From Streptomyces sp. CB03234 (lineage in GTDB: Bacteria; Actinomycetota; Actinomycetes; Streptomycetales; Streptomycetaceae): 64,000 nt of DNA. Positions within the stretch are counted from its first letter, which is position 1. Each line of letters opens with the position of its first letter. The stretch covers positions 62,001 through 126,000 of the forward strand of contig NZ_LIYH01000009.1 in assembly GCF_001905885.1 (NCBI RefSeq), in the 5' to 3' direction. Of the stretch, positions 42,701 to 51,350 are shown one piece after another. Under the pieces are notes generated by a model. That model had not been told where the DNA came from. It saw nothing but the letters and a program-made list of their open reading frames with translations, and did not search any database. A program made the position numbers and the translations under genes.

Positions 42701-43774
42701 TACCTTGGCCTGGCCGGCCGCCACCTGGGCCGCCTTGGCGGCGCCTTCGGCGATCCCGACCTGCCGGGCGACCTCGGCCTTCACCGGGGCGTAGTCCGAC
42801 AGGCGCTTGCCGGCCTTGTCGGCGGCGAGCATCCGGTCGGCCTCACGGGACTGGGCGGCCGCGGAGCTCATCGCGTTGGACGCGGTCTTCAGGGCCTTGA
42901 CCGCGTCACCGTGCGCCGCGATCAGCTTGGTGCGGGCCGCGGCGGCGGTGCCCGCCTTCTCCGCCAGTTCGCGCAGCCGCTCGGCCGCCTCCAGCGCTTC
43001 CTTCTGGGCCTTCTCGTGGGCGGCCCGGTCGTCCGCGTCCTTCTGCGCGGCGACCAGGTAGCCCTTCTCCAGGAACTCGGCGATGACCTTGTCGTCGCCC
43101 GTGGCGAGAGCGGCCTGCGCGGTCCGCTTCACCTCGGGCCCGCCGACCGCGGCGAGCATCTCGACCCGCTTGCGGTTCTCCGCCGCGCGTTCCTTCTCGT
43201 TCTGCTCAGTCGCCTTGTCCCGCTGCCGGGCGATGTCCGCGCCGAAGGCCAGGAAGTCCGCGCGGTCCTGTGCCGTGCCCTTCAGGACCCGCTCGACCTC
43301 GGCGTTGAAGAACGGTCCGCCGGTGCCGCGCAACGCCTCGATCCGGCCGCGGTTGGCGACATCGGCCGCGTCCCTCTTGTCCTTGGCCCGCTGCCGCGCC
43401 TGGGCCTCGCCGCGCTCCAGGAAGTCGCGGATCGCGTTGGGGTCGGTGCTGGCCAGCGCCGCCCTGGCGGCTTCGCGGACTTCCTCCTCCTCGTCGAACT
43501 CCGCGAAGTCCTCGACCAGTTGCCGGTCCCGCTCGTCGCTGATCCTGTCCAGCTCGGAGGTGGCGGGCGGGGGCGGGGCGGTTTCCGCCGCCAGGAGGCC
43601 GGCCATGACGACCGTACGGTCGATGCCGCCGGGGCCGGACGGTGTGACGGCACCGGCCTCCCCGGCCAGACCGCCGAGGACGGCCAGGGCGAGGGCGGTG
43701 GACACCGCCCGGCCCAGCAGGCCGGGTGCCCGGCCGCGGGTTCTTCCGGCTCTGCGCCGGAATCCTTCCCTCAC
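39782..43774 (-). CDS. Giant secreted ALF-repeat/coiled-coil polymorphic toxin 1 (1330 aa)
   Basis: GTG 43774 follows GGAG at six bases. The signal peptide covers residues 1-42. Three ALF repeats (about residues 95-245, units like 'EVREAARAALASTDPNAIRD' and 'EVKRTAQAALATGDDKVIAE') lead into a very long Ala/Arg/Glu-rich coiled coil (about residues 245-1070). A pretoxin linker (about residues 1075-1200, 'DLLDYLKENGGELLVELFAED') precedes the C-terminal tip (about residues 1206-1330). The tip has 'LRDYHFEGGR' (His1236), 'QGGWKHASGG' and the end 'HGDLVTMYPI', a pattern like small RNase toxins of the BECR fold, though this is only a resemblance. Its first 1050 residues are nearly the same as in the gene at 44870. 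The stalk probably displays or delivers the tip to rival cells. Confidence 0.85.
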   Translation of the reverse strand: MREGFRRRAGRTRGRAPGLLGRAVSTALALAVLGGLAGEAGAVTPSGPGGIDRTVVMAGLLAAETAPPPPATSELDRISDERDRQLVEDFAEFDEEEEVREAARAALASTDPNAIRDFLERGEAQARQRAKDKRDAADVANRGRIEALRGTGGPFFNAEVERVLKGTAQDRADFLAFGADIARQRDKATEQNEKERAAENRKRVEMLAAVGGPEVKRTAQAALATGDDKVIAEFLEKGYLVAAQKDADDRAAHEKAQKEALEAAERLRELAEKAGTAAAARTKLIAAHGDAVKALKTASNAMSSAAAQSREADRMLAADKAGKRLSDYAPVKAEVARQVGIAEGAAKAAQVAAGQAKVQADVLVDTGLTHGVQWSEVASGIAGAADAAARAAATARHAVDATAADAAGLNSQNQAELHAQQAAKWRANAEEHAKAAARLAEAAAKQARIAADAAAKSRQARIAAEQAEKEAWEHARKTRDARIEAERQARIAAEQRAVAERERDLAAAARARAERERDIAAAARARAEAEARTASARRADAQAAAAVAAEKRATAQAQEGIAAKADELARGEESKARTARNKAVEAERVHNAEAARARATEAMAAKAKGTEHAETARAAATEARSAADAAGTAAGTARGAADQASAAAVRSRSAAIEAAGAAARARAAAAEATAHAARANAAANKAEAAAFAANAAATKAEAEAAATRAAAQRAGARAAEATAQEARAGIAAHEASRLAGLAAIHANQSLQAANRTRDEADGATREAAMARLQSTMAVQAATSARTTAAGIADPANTAILLTAPFTGADVDADFAAEVAKAAQAMGQAEVTKAEARAAEAVKAAEAAEAAAKRANAQVAPAFKAAAAAARSSADAARSSAAAMKSAAQAAEDGAKARAAAARANQADAQAQADAKLARSAANQAYADAAAARNAATQAEAEAARARGAAADAENQAAAANSAAGLAEKEASVAQGAAAQAEQDAADANTFAESAEKHATSAETAAKNAGTYAKEADEAAKKAEEYQRELERQEREEAARGGKDVSGGDLTEAQRKALEAAGISVAEFEAARALAQKDLLDYLKENGGELLVELFAEDIKECWDDPDVGICIWAIIQNLGPVKALKIASKLPKIAKAIAGINDFLDKTAKAKKLVDKGEKIIARAQAVLCPTKPKPRSAQRAAFMAAPASGGGGFDGWNGWDGWDDCEFIPTGQNLPEGGIEVALDTLALRNLRDYHFEGGRMVTEKKGLFNSDLTLGDLKDIFNGAITDQGGWKHASGGSAYREKNVCLDPKKKFGKSSRQSGEQETHCLTIVVSVHGDLVTMYPILPTS

Positions 43775-44357
43775 GGGAAACTCCTTCGATGAGTCGATAC
43801 GCCGACAAGTCGGTGGATTGATGAGGCGGGGATCACCTCGGCGCGCCGGCCGTCCTGCCTGTCGCGCGCATCCGCTGCCCGGCCGGTCCGGGCGCCTGCT
43901 CAGGGCTCCTCGTCAGGGCGCTTGGGCATGGGAGGGGGAGCGTGAAGTCCGGGCGGGCGTAGACGTCATCAGGCCGGTGAAAGGACTCCCCCTGGTGTAC
44001 GTCGTCCGTACGTTCACGTACGGGAGGGAATCCGGTGACCGGTCCGCCGGCGCATGAATGCCCGTGCGGTTCCCTCCGGTGTGCCACGAATTCCGACTGG
44101 TCGTCAGGACCTTAACGCGCGGACTGGATACGATCAATGTCGTTCGGCGCGCAGTGACGCATCACGCTTTCGGTGCGGGTGATTCCGCTTTTCTCGATTC
44201 GGTCACTGTCGCAATGCCTCGCCGTGCGCAGGGGAGGCCCTTGCCACTTCGTACGGTGCAAAGGCCTCGGCGACGTCGCCAACACGAACGGCTGCGCGTC
44301 CATTTCACGCCATGGCGCATTCGGCTCGAGCCATTCCTTGCCATGAGTAGACGCAGA
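43775..44357. other. Intergenic region between the two toxin-immunity units
   Basis: No gene is supported in these 580 bp. It is AT-richer than the neighbours and should hold the promoter for the 1330-aa toxin. A small inverted repeat GTGACGCATCAC lies at 44154-44165. Short frames on both strands lack ribosome binding sites. Confidence 0.5.
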
Positions 44358-44394
44358 AGGGCCCCGCCGGAACGGGGTGTTCCGGCGGGGCCCT
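44358..44394. terminator. Hairpin terminator after the second immunity gene
   Basis: A perfect 16-bp stem (44358-44373 with 44379-44394, loop GGGGT) lies 12 bp past the minus-strand stop at 44406. Confidence 0.9.
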
Positions 44395-44405
44395 CACACT
44401 TGCGG

Positions 44406-44780
44406 CTAGGAGCGGACTTCGATGGAAATCAGGTCGGGTTCCGGGAGGACGCTGGGCGGCTCATCTCCGTACCAAGCGTATTCGATGGCCGACAGGTACC
44501 CATCGGTGGCCCAAAGAAGGATTTCTCCGATCAGGGAACCAGACGTGTCGAGAACTGTCGCATCCACCGGAATGACTCCAGAGACTCCTGCCGAGCGGGG
44601 AGCACCTTCCCGGACCCGCAGGTCGACACTGACCGAGCCTTCCGCCCACTGCGCGACCACCTCGGCGAAGTCGATCTGGGCTCGCAGTTCAGCCGCTCCG
44701 GGAAAGTCCTGGGCGAGGATGAGCTCGACCACACCTCTCTCACTTGCATTCATGGGACGAGGGGTGACTGCAACAGCCAC
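44406..44780 (-). CDS. Candidate immunity protein for the 1446-aa toxin
   Basis: A 124-residue protein. GTG 44780 is preferred to the in-frame ATG 44753 because GGAGG lies eight bases before it and the ATG has none. The sequence ('QIDFAEVVAQWAEGSVSVDL', 'GEILLWATDGYLSAIEYAWYG') is acidic and strand-rich. It resembles small Streptomyces proteins encoded after polymorphic toxins. It lies 89 bp downstream of the toxin gene and is closed by a terminator. It shows no similarity to the 96-aa candidate at 39471, as expected if each protects against a different tip. Confidence 0.75.
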   Translation of the reverse strand: MAVAVTPRPMNASERGVVELILAQDFPGAAELRAQIDFAEVVAQWAEGSVSVDLRVREGAPRSAGVSGVIPVDATVLDTSGSLIGEILLWATDGYLSAIEYAWYGDEPPSVLPEPDLISIEVRS

Positions 44781-44869
44781 GGCAAGAGCCTCCAGACAGT
44801 CTCCCCCACCGGGGTGACCATAGCCGATCTTTCTACACTTCCCAGACGCTCATAGACCTCGGAGCGGGA

Positions 44870-47800
44870 CTACGAGGTGCCGGGGAACTTTCCAGGAATG
44901 AATGCGGTGCCGAGCCTGGGGATCCCGTTCACCACCGCTCCACGAATGGTCACCGTCTCGCCTGCGATCTCTCGACTCACCTCGTACCTTCCGGCGGCCG
45001 GCAGGTCTGTCGCGCCATGAAGGCTGTCCAGGATGGCGCGAAGGGCTTTTTCACGCCCGCCGGTCTTGGCCACCAGATCACTGAAGCCGTGTTTGGCCGG
45101 ATCAATGACATGCTCAAGGTTGGCCGGCGTGTTCCACGTGGACCACGCCTCTTCCAGGATCTCCGGCGAGACACCGCACCCTGGATTCGTATTGTGCACA
45201 AGGACCGGTGCGTTCCCGGCGAGTACATAGTACGTGTGGAGACCTTCGACCGTCAGGTTGTGCACCCGCATCGGCTCGGTCCAGGCCCGGAGCCCGACGA
45301 GTTCCCTGAGCTCGCCCTCGGAGGTGCGCAGCAGGTCGCCCGCCGTGAGGTCTCCGGCATCCACCCAGTGCTTGCGGCTCTCGACCCAGAACGGGTGTCC
45401 GTCGGTGGCCGTGATGGTTCCCGTGGCGTCGCCCGCCGGACCGTCGGTGTCGACGGTCAGCTCCCGCAGGCTCTTGCTGCCCTCGCCGGTGATCAGGTGG
45501 GTGACGGCACGGCCCTCGGTCCGGCCGGTCAGCGGGTCGGTCGCCAGGACCCGTTCACCCACTCGTACGGTCTCGATGGGCTTGCGGGCACCGTCGGCCA
45601 TGAGCACCGGCGTGCCCGGCGCGAAGCTGTTCTTGGGCTGGCCGCCGGTCACGCAGGGCGGCGGGTTCTTGCGGAACTTCTCGAGGATCTCCTTGCTCTT
45701 GTCGAGCAGCTTCTTCGCCTTGGCGGAGTTGTCGAGGAAGTCGTCGAGCCCACCGACGATCTTGACGAGCGCCTTGGTGATCGCCGGCGTCGCCTTGATG
45801 ACCTGAAGGGCCTTGCCCCAGGGCAGAGCACCGACCACCGCCCAGAAGCAGCTTTCGAAGTTGCCCTCCGTGAAGCACTTCTTGATGTCCTCGAAGAGGA
45901 GGTCGACGATGATCTGCCCACCGTTCTCGATGAGGAAATCGGCGAGGTCCTTGGAGTCGAGGTCGCGCGCCCATGCGAGCTCCTCCGGCGAGATGCCGGC
46001 GAGCTTGAGGGCCTCGATCTCCGCGGGGGTGAGATCCTTGAGCCCGTCACCACCCTTCTGCTCCGCCGCCTTCGCCGCCGCCTCGCGGGCCTTGCGCTCC
46101 TGCTCGCGCTGATACTCCTCGGCCTTCTTCGCGGCCTCGTCCGCCTCGCGGGCGTAGGTGTTGGCGTTCTTCGCCGCCGCCTCCGCCGACTTGGCGTGGC
46201 CCTCGGCCGACTCGGCGAACTTGTTCGCGTCGGCGGCGTCCTGCTCCGCCTGGGCGGCGGCGCCCTGGGCGACGCTCGCCTCCTTCTCGGCGAGGCCGGC
46301 CGCGCTGTTGGCGGCCACCGCGTGGCTGTCGGCCTCGGCGGCGGCGCCCCGGGCGCGGGCCGCCTCGGCCTCGGCCTGGCTGGCGGCGTTACGGGCGGCA
46401 GTGGCGTCCGCGTACGCCTGGTTGGCGGCCGAGCGGGCGAGCTTGGCGTCGGCCTGGGCCTGGGCGTCGGCCTGGTTGGCGCGGGCCGCGGCGGCCCGTG
46501 CCTTGGCGCCCTCCTCGGCGGCCCGCGCGGCCGACTTCATGGCCGCCGCGGCGGAGCGCGCGGCGTTCGCGGACGAACGCGCCGCGTCGGCGGCGGCCTT
46601 GAACGCCGGGGCGACCTGGGCGTTGGCCCGCTTGGCGGCGGCCTCCGCGGCCTCGGCGGCCTTGACGGCCTCCGCGGCCTTGGCGTCCGCCGAGGCGACC
46701 TGCTCCGCGCCCATCTGCTCGGCCGCGGCGGCGACCGCCGCGGCGAAGTCGGCGTCCGCGTCCTTGCCGCTGAACGGCGCGGTGAGCGCGATGGCCGTGT
46801 TGGCCGGTTCGGCGATGCCGGCGGCGGTGCTGCGGGCGGCGGCGGACGCGGTCACGGCGACGGTCGCCTGGACGCGTGCCATGGCCGCCTCACGGACGGC
46901 GCCCTGGGCCTCGTCCTTGGTGCGGTTCGCGGCCTGGAGGGAATTGTTCGCCTCCATGGCGGCGAGCCCCGCGAGCCGGGCGGACTCGTGCGCGGCGATG
47001 CCGGCGCGGGCCTCCTGCGCCGTGGCCTCGGCGGCCTTCTCGTCGGCGCGCCGGGCGGCCGCGCGTGTCAGGGCCGCCTCGGCCTCCGCCTTGTTGGCGG
47101 CGGCGTTCGCGGCGGCGGCAGCGGCCTCTGCCTTGTTCGCCGCGGCGTTGGCCCGCGCGGCGTGCGCGGTGGCCTCGGCGGCTGCTGCCCGGGCCCGGGC
47201 GGCGGCGCCCGCGGCCTCCGTCGCGGCGGAACGGGCCCGTACGGCCGCGCCGCTCGCGGTGTCGGCGGCGCTCCGGGCCTGACCGGCCGCGGCGCCCGCC
47301 GTGTCGGCGTCGGCACGTGCGGCGTCGGCGGCTGCGCGGGCCACACCCGCGTCGATGGTGCCGCGGCCGGAGGCGGCGATCGCCTCGGTGGCCTTGGCGC
47401 GGGCCTCCTTGGCCTGGTGGTTCTGTTCCGCCTTGAATGCGGCGTTGCGGGCGTTGCGGGCGGTGGTCTCCTCGGCCCGCGCCCGGCGGTCGGCCTCGGC
47501 GGCGATGCCGTCCTGGTGGGCGGCGTCGGCGCGCGCGGCGGCGGCCGTGGCGGCGGCGGCCTGGGCCTGCGCCCGGGCGGCGGAGGCGGTACGGGCCTCG
47601 GCCTCGGCACGCGCGCGTGCCGCCGCGGCGATGTCCCGCTCCCGCTCGGCCCGGGCCCGGGCGGCGGCGGCGAGGTCCCGCTCACGCTCGGCGACCTTGC
47701 GCTGCTCGGCCGCGATCGCGGCCTGGCGCTGCGCCTCGACGCGGGCCTCGCGGGTCTTGCGGGCGTGCTCCCACGCCTCGCGCTCGGCCTGCTCGGCGGC

Positions 47801-49210
47801 CACCCGGGCCGTCTTGGCCCGCTCGGCGGCGGTCGCGGCGACCTGGGCCTGCTTGGCGGCGGCGTCGGCGAGCCGGGCCGCGGCCTTGGCGTGCTCCTCG
47901 GCGTTGGCACGCCACTTGGCGGCCTGCTGGGCGTGCAGCTCGGCCTGGTTCTTGGCGTTGAGGCCGGCGGCGTCGGCGGCGGTGGCGTCCACCGCGTGCC
48001 GCGCGGTGGCGGCGGCCTTCGCGGCGGCGTCCGCCGCACCGGCGATGCCGGAGGCGACCTCGGACCACTGGACGCCGTGCTCCAGGCCGGTGCCCACCAG
48101 GACGTCGGCCTGGACCTTGGCCTGGGCCGCGGCGACCTGGGCCGCCTTGGCCGCGTCCTCGGCGTACCCGACCTGGCGCGCGACCTCCGTCTTGACCGCG
48201 GTGTAGTCCGACAGGCGCTTGCCGGCCCGGTCGGCCGCCAGCATCCGGTCCGCCTCGCGTGCGGCCGAGGCGGCCGACGACATGGCGTTGGAGGCGTTCT
48301 TGAGCGCCTTGACGGCGTCGCCGTGCGCGGCGATGAGCTTGGTGCGGGCCTCGGCGGCGACGGCGGCCTTGCGGGCCAGCTCGCGTAGCCGTTCGGCGGC
48401 CTCCTGGGCCTCCTTCTGCGCCTTCTCGTGCGCGGCCCGGTCGTCGGCGTCCTGCCTGGCCGCGACTTGGTAGCCCTTCTCCAGGAACTCCGCGATCACG
48501 GCGGCGTCCTTGGACTCCAGCGCCGCCAGCGCGGCCCGCTTGACCGCGGGACCGCCCACGGACGCCAGCATCTCGACGCGCTTGCGGTTCTCCTCGGCGC
48601 GCTTGGCGGCGTTCTGCTTGTCCGCCTCGTCGCGCTGCTTGGCGATGCCGGCACCGAAGGCGAGGAAGTCGGCGCGGTCCTGCGCCGTGCCCTTCAGGAC
48701 GCGCTCGACCTCGGCGTTGAAGAACGGTCCGCCGGTGCCGCGCAGCGCCTCGATCTGACGACGGTTCGTCCCGTCGGCGTCGGCGCGCTTGTCCTTGGCG
48801 CGCTGCCGTGCCTCGGCCTTTCCGTGCTCCAGGAAGGTGCGGATGGCGTTCGGGTCGGTGCTCGCCAGCGCCGCCTTGGCGGCCTCGCGGACTTCCTCCT
48901 CCTCGTCGAACTCGGCAAAGTCCTGGACCAGTTGCCGGTCCCGTTCGTCGCTGATGCGGTCGAGCTCGGATGTGGCGGCGGGTGCCGGCGCGGTGTCGCT
49001 CTGCGGCTTCACCGCCGCCGCGAGCCGGTCCAGCGACTGGAGCGTCCGCGTCAGCGACACCTGCTCGGTGCGTACGGAGGTCGCGGCGGCGGCCTCACCG
49101 GTGACGGTGCCGAGCACCGCCACGGCGATCGCCGCGGACACCGCCTTCCGTACGTGCGTGGCCACGCCAACGCGCAGCCCTCCGGCTCTGGGCCGGACTC
49201 TTCCCCTCAC
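44870..49210 (-). CDS. Giant secreted ALF-repeat/coiled-coil polymorphic toxin 2 with HINT domain (1446 aa)
   Basis: GTG 49210 has GGGGGA upstream. The signal peptide, ALF repeats (about residues 100-265) and Ala-rich coiled coil are near-duplicates of those in the gene at 39782. After the pretoxin linker comes a pretoxin HINT domain (about residues 1194-1340): it starts 'NSFAPGTPVLMADGARKPIE', has 'TATDGHPFWVESRKHW', and ends 'APVLVHN'. HINT domains cut themselves to release the toxin; here Ser takes the nucleophile place usually held by Cys. The final tip (about residues 1341-1446) contains 'LEHVIDPAKHGFSDLVAKTGG' split over two helices and 'TIRGAVVNGIPRLGTAFIP'; it is probably a nuclease-type toxin but is not identified. 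The next gene downstream is the candidate immunity gene. Confidence 0.9.
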   Translation of the reverse strand: MRGRVRPRAGGLRVGVATHVRKAVSAAIAVAVLGTVTGEAAAATSVRTEQVSLTRTLQSLDRLAAAVKPQSDTAPAPAATSELDRISDERDRQLVQDFAEFDEEEEVREAAKAALASTDPNAIRTFLEHGKAEARQRAKDKRADADGTNRRQIEALRGTGGPFFNAEVERVLKGTAQDRADFLAFGAGIAKQRDEADKQNAAKRAEENRKRVEMLASVGGPAVKRAALAALESKDAAVIAEFLEKGYQVAARQDADDRAAHEKAQKEAQEAAERLRELARKAAVAAEARTKLIAAHGDAVKALKNASNAMSSAASAAREADRMLAADRAGKRLSDYTAVKTEVARQVGYAEDAAKAAQVAAAQAKVQADVLVGTGLEHGVQWSEVASGIAGAADAAAKAAATARHAVDATAADAAGLNAKNQAELHAQQAAKWRANAEEHAKAAARLADAAAKQAQVAATAAERAKTARVAAEQAEREAWEHARKTREARVEAQRQAAIAAEQRKVAERERDLAAAARARAERERDIAAAARARAEAEARTASAARAQAQAAAATAAAARADAAHQDGIAAEADRRARAEETTARNARNAAFKAEQNHQAKEARAKATEAIAASGRGTIDAGVARAAADAARADADTAGAAAGQARSAADTASGAAVRARSAATEAAGAAARARAAAAEATAHAARANAAANKAEAAAAAANAAANKAEAEAALTRAAARRADEKAAEATAQEARAGIAAHESARLAGLAAMEANNSLQAANRTKDEAQGAVREAAMARVQATVAVTASAAARSTAAGIAEPANTAIALTAPFSGKDADADFAAAVAAAAEQMGAEQVASADAKAAEAVKAAEAAEAAAKRANAQVAPAFKAAADAARSSANAARSAAAAMKSAARAAEEGAKARAAAARANQADAQAQADAKLARSAANQAYADATAARNAASQAEAEAARARGAAAEADSHAVAANSAAGLAEKEASVAQGAAAQAEQDAADANKFAESAEGHAKSAEAAAKNANTYAREADEAAKKAEEYQREQERKAREAAAKAAEQKGGDGLKDLTPAEIEALKLAGISPEELAWARDLDSKDLADFLIENGGQIIVDLLFEDIKKCFTEGNFESCFWAVVGALPWGKALQVIKATPAITKALVKIVGGLDDFLDNSAKAKKLLDKSKEILEKFRKNPPPCVTGGQPKNSFAPGTPVLMADGARKPIETVRVGERVLATDPLTGRTEGRAVTHLITGEGSKSLRELTVDTDGPAGDATGTITATDGHPFWVESRKHWVDAGDLTAGDLLRTSEGELRELVGLRAWTEPMRVHNLTVEGLHTYYVLAGNAPVLVHNTNPGCGVSPEILEEAWSTWNTPANLEHVIDPAKHGFSDLVAKTGGREKALRAILDSLHGATDLPAAGRYEVSREIAGETVTIRGAVVNGIPRLGTAFIPGKFPGTS

Positions 49211-49332
49211 GGGAATCCCCCTAGACGAATGATCGAGAAAATCCCGCCCCGGTCACGGGCGGGTGGTCGTTTGGCCGGCGTGCCGCCCGGCCGGCCACGG
49301 GGCTCCCCCTGGCCGGCCGGCCTCCCGGCCTC

Positions 49333-49368
49333 GGGCCCGGTCACGGGCCCGGTCACGGCCCCGGTCAC
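49333..49368. repeat. Tandem 12-bp repeats upstream of toxin 2
   Basis: Three consecutive 12-bp units of GGGCCCGGTCAC (49333-49368, one mismatch in the third) lie in the 222-bp gap between the toxin 2 start and the next ALF gene, with further partial copies to about 49430. The unit itself is partly palindromic. It may be a slippage repeat or a regulatory array. Confidence 0.6.
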
Positions 49369-49432
49369 GGGCCCGCCGGCTCCCCGGCTCCCCGGCTCCG
49401 GCCCGGGTCACGGGCCCGCCGGGCTTCCGGGT

Positions 49433-50569
49433 TCAGCCCCGGGCGCGGCTCTCACCGTCCTGGGCGCGGTCGAACATGGACTTCCAGAACACCGCCGCCT
49501 CGTCCGCCGCGGCCCGCTCCCCGGACCAGGCGGCCTCGTGGCCGTCGGCGGTGCCGGAGATCGCCTGCCAGAGGCGTTCGGCGGACTCGCGGGACAGCTG
49601 GGCGACGGTCCGCCAGTTCTCCGCCTGGGCGGCAGCGGCGGCCTGTTCGGCCTGCCAGGCGCGCTGCGCCGCACCGGCGTGCTCGGACACCGCCTGCCAG
49701 GCGCGCTCGGCCTCGGCGCGGGCGCGGGCGGCGTCCGCCGCGCCGGCCACGGCCGCCTCGGCCGCCGTCGCCTCCGCGATCAGGCGGGTCAGCGTGTGGT
49801 GGCGGACCGCCTCCGCGTCGGCCACCCGGGTGCGGTAGGCCGTCAGGTCCAGCGTGGCGCCGGTGGCCCAGCCGTAGCCGAAGAACTCCGCCACGTCGTC
49901 GTCCGTGGCCCCCGGCCGCAGCGCCCACTGGGCCGCGACCCGCACCTGTTCACCCGGGTCCTGAGCGCCGAGAGCGCGGACGAACTCGCGGTCGGCGGCG
50001 GCGACGTCCAGCCGCTGCTGCTCGCCGGCCTCGCGCGCGGCGCGGTCGCGGCGCTGGGCCTCGGCGTACCCGGAGGTGACGAACGCGGCCTGCTCGGCGA
50101 CGCCGCCCTTCAGCGCCCGCGTCGCGGCCGCCCGCACATGCGGGGAGAACTCCGCCGTGTGGGTGGCGATCACCCGCTCGCAGAACGCCTTGTTGCGGGC
50201 GCGGGTGTCCCGGGCGCGCTGCTTCGCGGCGTCGAAGCCGCCGCTGGGAGCGAGCCACTCCAGGAGCGCCTGGTCCCCCCGCGTACTGCGCAGGGCGTTC
50301 CACGCCGAGGTCCGCACCTCGGCGGCCGGGTGGGTCTTCGCCATCGACGTCACCCGCTTGCGGGCCTCCTCGACAGCGGCGGCCAGCTCCGGCGACAGGT
50401 CCTGCGTCGGCAGGCCGGCCGGTGCGGCGCCGGCCGTGGACGCCACCCGCTGCGGTCCGGCGGCCGGGGTGCCGGCACTGGCCCATGCCGGTACGCCGCC
50501 CGCGAGCGCGATCGCGCCGGCCAGTGCGCCGGCGGTCACCGCCCGCGCGCATCTCCACTGACGACTCAA
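49433..50569 (-). CDS. Secreted ALF-repeat protein (378 aa)
   Basis: TTG 50569 is chosen: GAGGGGG lies just upstream, and the signal peptide 'SRQWRCARAVTAGALAGAIAL' starts there; the longer ORF has an unlikely N-terminus. The mature protein has ALF-type units ('EVRTSAWNALRSTRGDQALL', 'HVRAAATRALKGGVAEQAAF', 'QVRVAAQWALRPGATDDDVA') about 50-60 residues apart, then an Ala/Trp/Glu-rich coiled coil ('AERAWQAVSEHAGAAQRAWQ'). It lacks a toxin tip or known enzyme domain. It shares the plan of the giant toxins' front half, and may be a partner, a stump of a third toxin, or a carrier. Confidence 0.8.
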   Translation of the reverse strand: MSRQWRCARAVTAGALAGAIALAGGVPAWASAGTPAAGPQRVASTAGAAPAGLPTQDLSPELAAAVEEARKRVTSMAKTHPAAEVRTSAWNALRSTRGDQALLEWLAPSGGFDAAKQRARDTRARNKAFCERVIATHTAEFSPHVRAAATRALKGGVAEQAAFVTSGYAEAQRRDRAAREAGEQQRLDVAAADREFVRALGAQDPGEQVRVAAQWALRPGATDDDVAEFFGYGWATGATLDLTAYRTRVADAEAVRHHTLTRLIAEATAAEAAVAGAADAARARAEAERAWQAVSEHAGAAQRAWQAEQAAAAAQAENWRTVAQLSRESAERLWQAISGTADGHEAAWSGERAAADEAAVFWKSMFDRAQDGESRARG

Positions 50570-50686
50570 CTCAAGGCCCCCTCGGGAAGTGAAGTACGGT
50601 TCACGGCCGCCGGGGCGGGGCCGCAGGTGCGGCTCCGCCCCTTCGCGGCGTTCAACGGGCGCACGTGTGCGCGCCATCCGGCCGGG

Positions 50687-51316
50687 TCACGCGACCGGCC
50701 GGACCTGCCACAGCTGGGCGGCGGTGCGGTTGCAGGTGTAGAGCTGGACGTCGATGCCGTCGTCCTGCTTCTGGCTGGGCACGTCGACACACATCCCCTC
50801 GGCGTGCGCGGGCTGGAGCTCGTACAGCTTGCGCACGGGGTCGACCAGCAGGATCTCCCAGCGCTGGTGGTCCCCCTGGCCGCAGGCGAACTGCTGGACG
50901 GCCGCGCCGGGCTTGACGCTCTTGCCCTGGACCTCGAGGCACTTGCCGCTCTTGACGTTGCGCATCTCGAAGGTTCCGCCACGCGCGGCGACGGCGCTCC
51001 ACTTCTGGGAGTCGGTGCTGTTGCAGGCGTACTGCTGGACGTTGATGCCGTCCGTGGTCTTGCCGCCCTCGACCTCGAGGCACTTGCCGCTGTGGGCGGC
51101 GGTGAGGGTGACGACCTGCTTGGCCATCTTGGTGCGGGTGATGGCCTCCGCCCGCGCCGCACCGGCGACGGCCGACGCCTCGCGCGCGGCCTCTGCGGCG
51201 GTGGCGGCGGCGGTGGGCACGTTGGGGTCACCGTCGGCCTGGACGGCGGTGGCCGTACCGGCGAGGACGGCGACGGCCGCGCCCGCGGTCAGGACGGCTC
51301 GGACGATCCGAGACAT
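50687..51316 (-). CDS. Secreted ricin-type beta-trefoil lectin
   Basis: A 209-residue protein with a signal peptide (residues 1-28) and a helical Ala-rich spacer, then a ricin B-type trefoil (about residues 68-209). Three repeats share the 'SGKCLEVEGG', 'SGKCLEVQGK', 'MCVDVPSQ' starts and the QxW-type ends 'SQKWSA', 'HQRWEI', 'AQLWQV'. Such domains bind sugars. It is a twin of the gene at 51351 and lies in a run of exported ALF and lectin genes, suggesting binding to cell surfaces or polymers. Confidence 0.88.
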   Translation of the reverse strand: MSRIVRAVLTAGAAVAVLAGTATAVQADGDPNVPTAAATAAEAAREASAVAGAARAEAITRTKMAKQVVTLTAAHSGKCLEVEGGKTTDGINVQQYACNSTDSQKWSAVAARGGTFEMRNVKSGKCLEVQGKSVKPGAAVQQFACGQGDHQRWEILLVDPVRKLYELQPAHAEGMCVDVPSQKQDDGIDVQLYTCNRTAAQLWQVRPVA

Positions 51317-51350
51317 GTGGGGATCCGTTTCTCTCGCGTGTACGGGGGGC

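Noticed and set aside
40784..43792. A plus-strand open frame of 1002 codons opposite toxin 1
   Set aside because: It is the antisense shadow of the Ala-rich coiled-coil gene; its Gly/Arg/Val-only composition and lack of a ribosome site show it is not a gene.
45017..48388. A plus-strand open frame of 1123 codons opposite toxin 2
   Set aside because: Same cause: the repetitive GCC/GCG codons of the real gene create long stop-free frames on the other strand.
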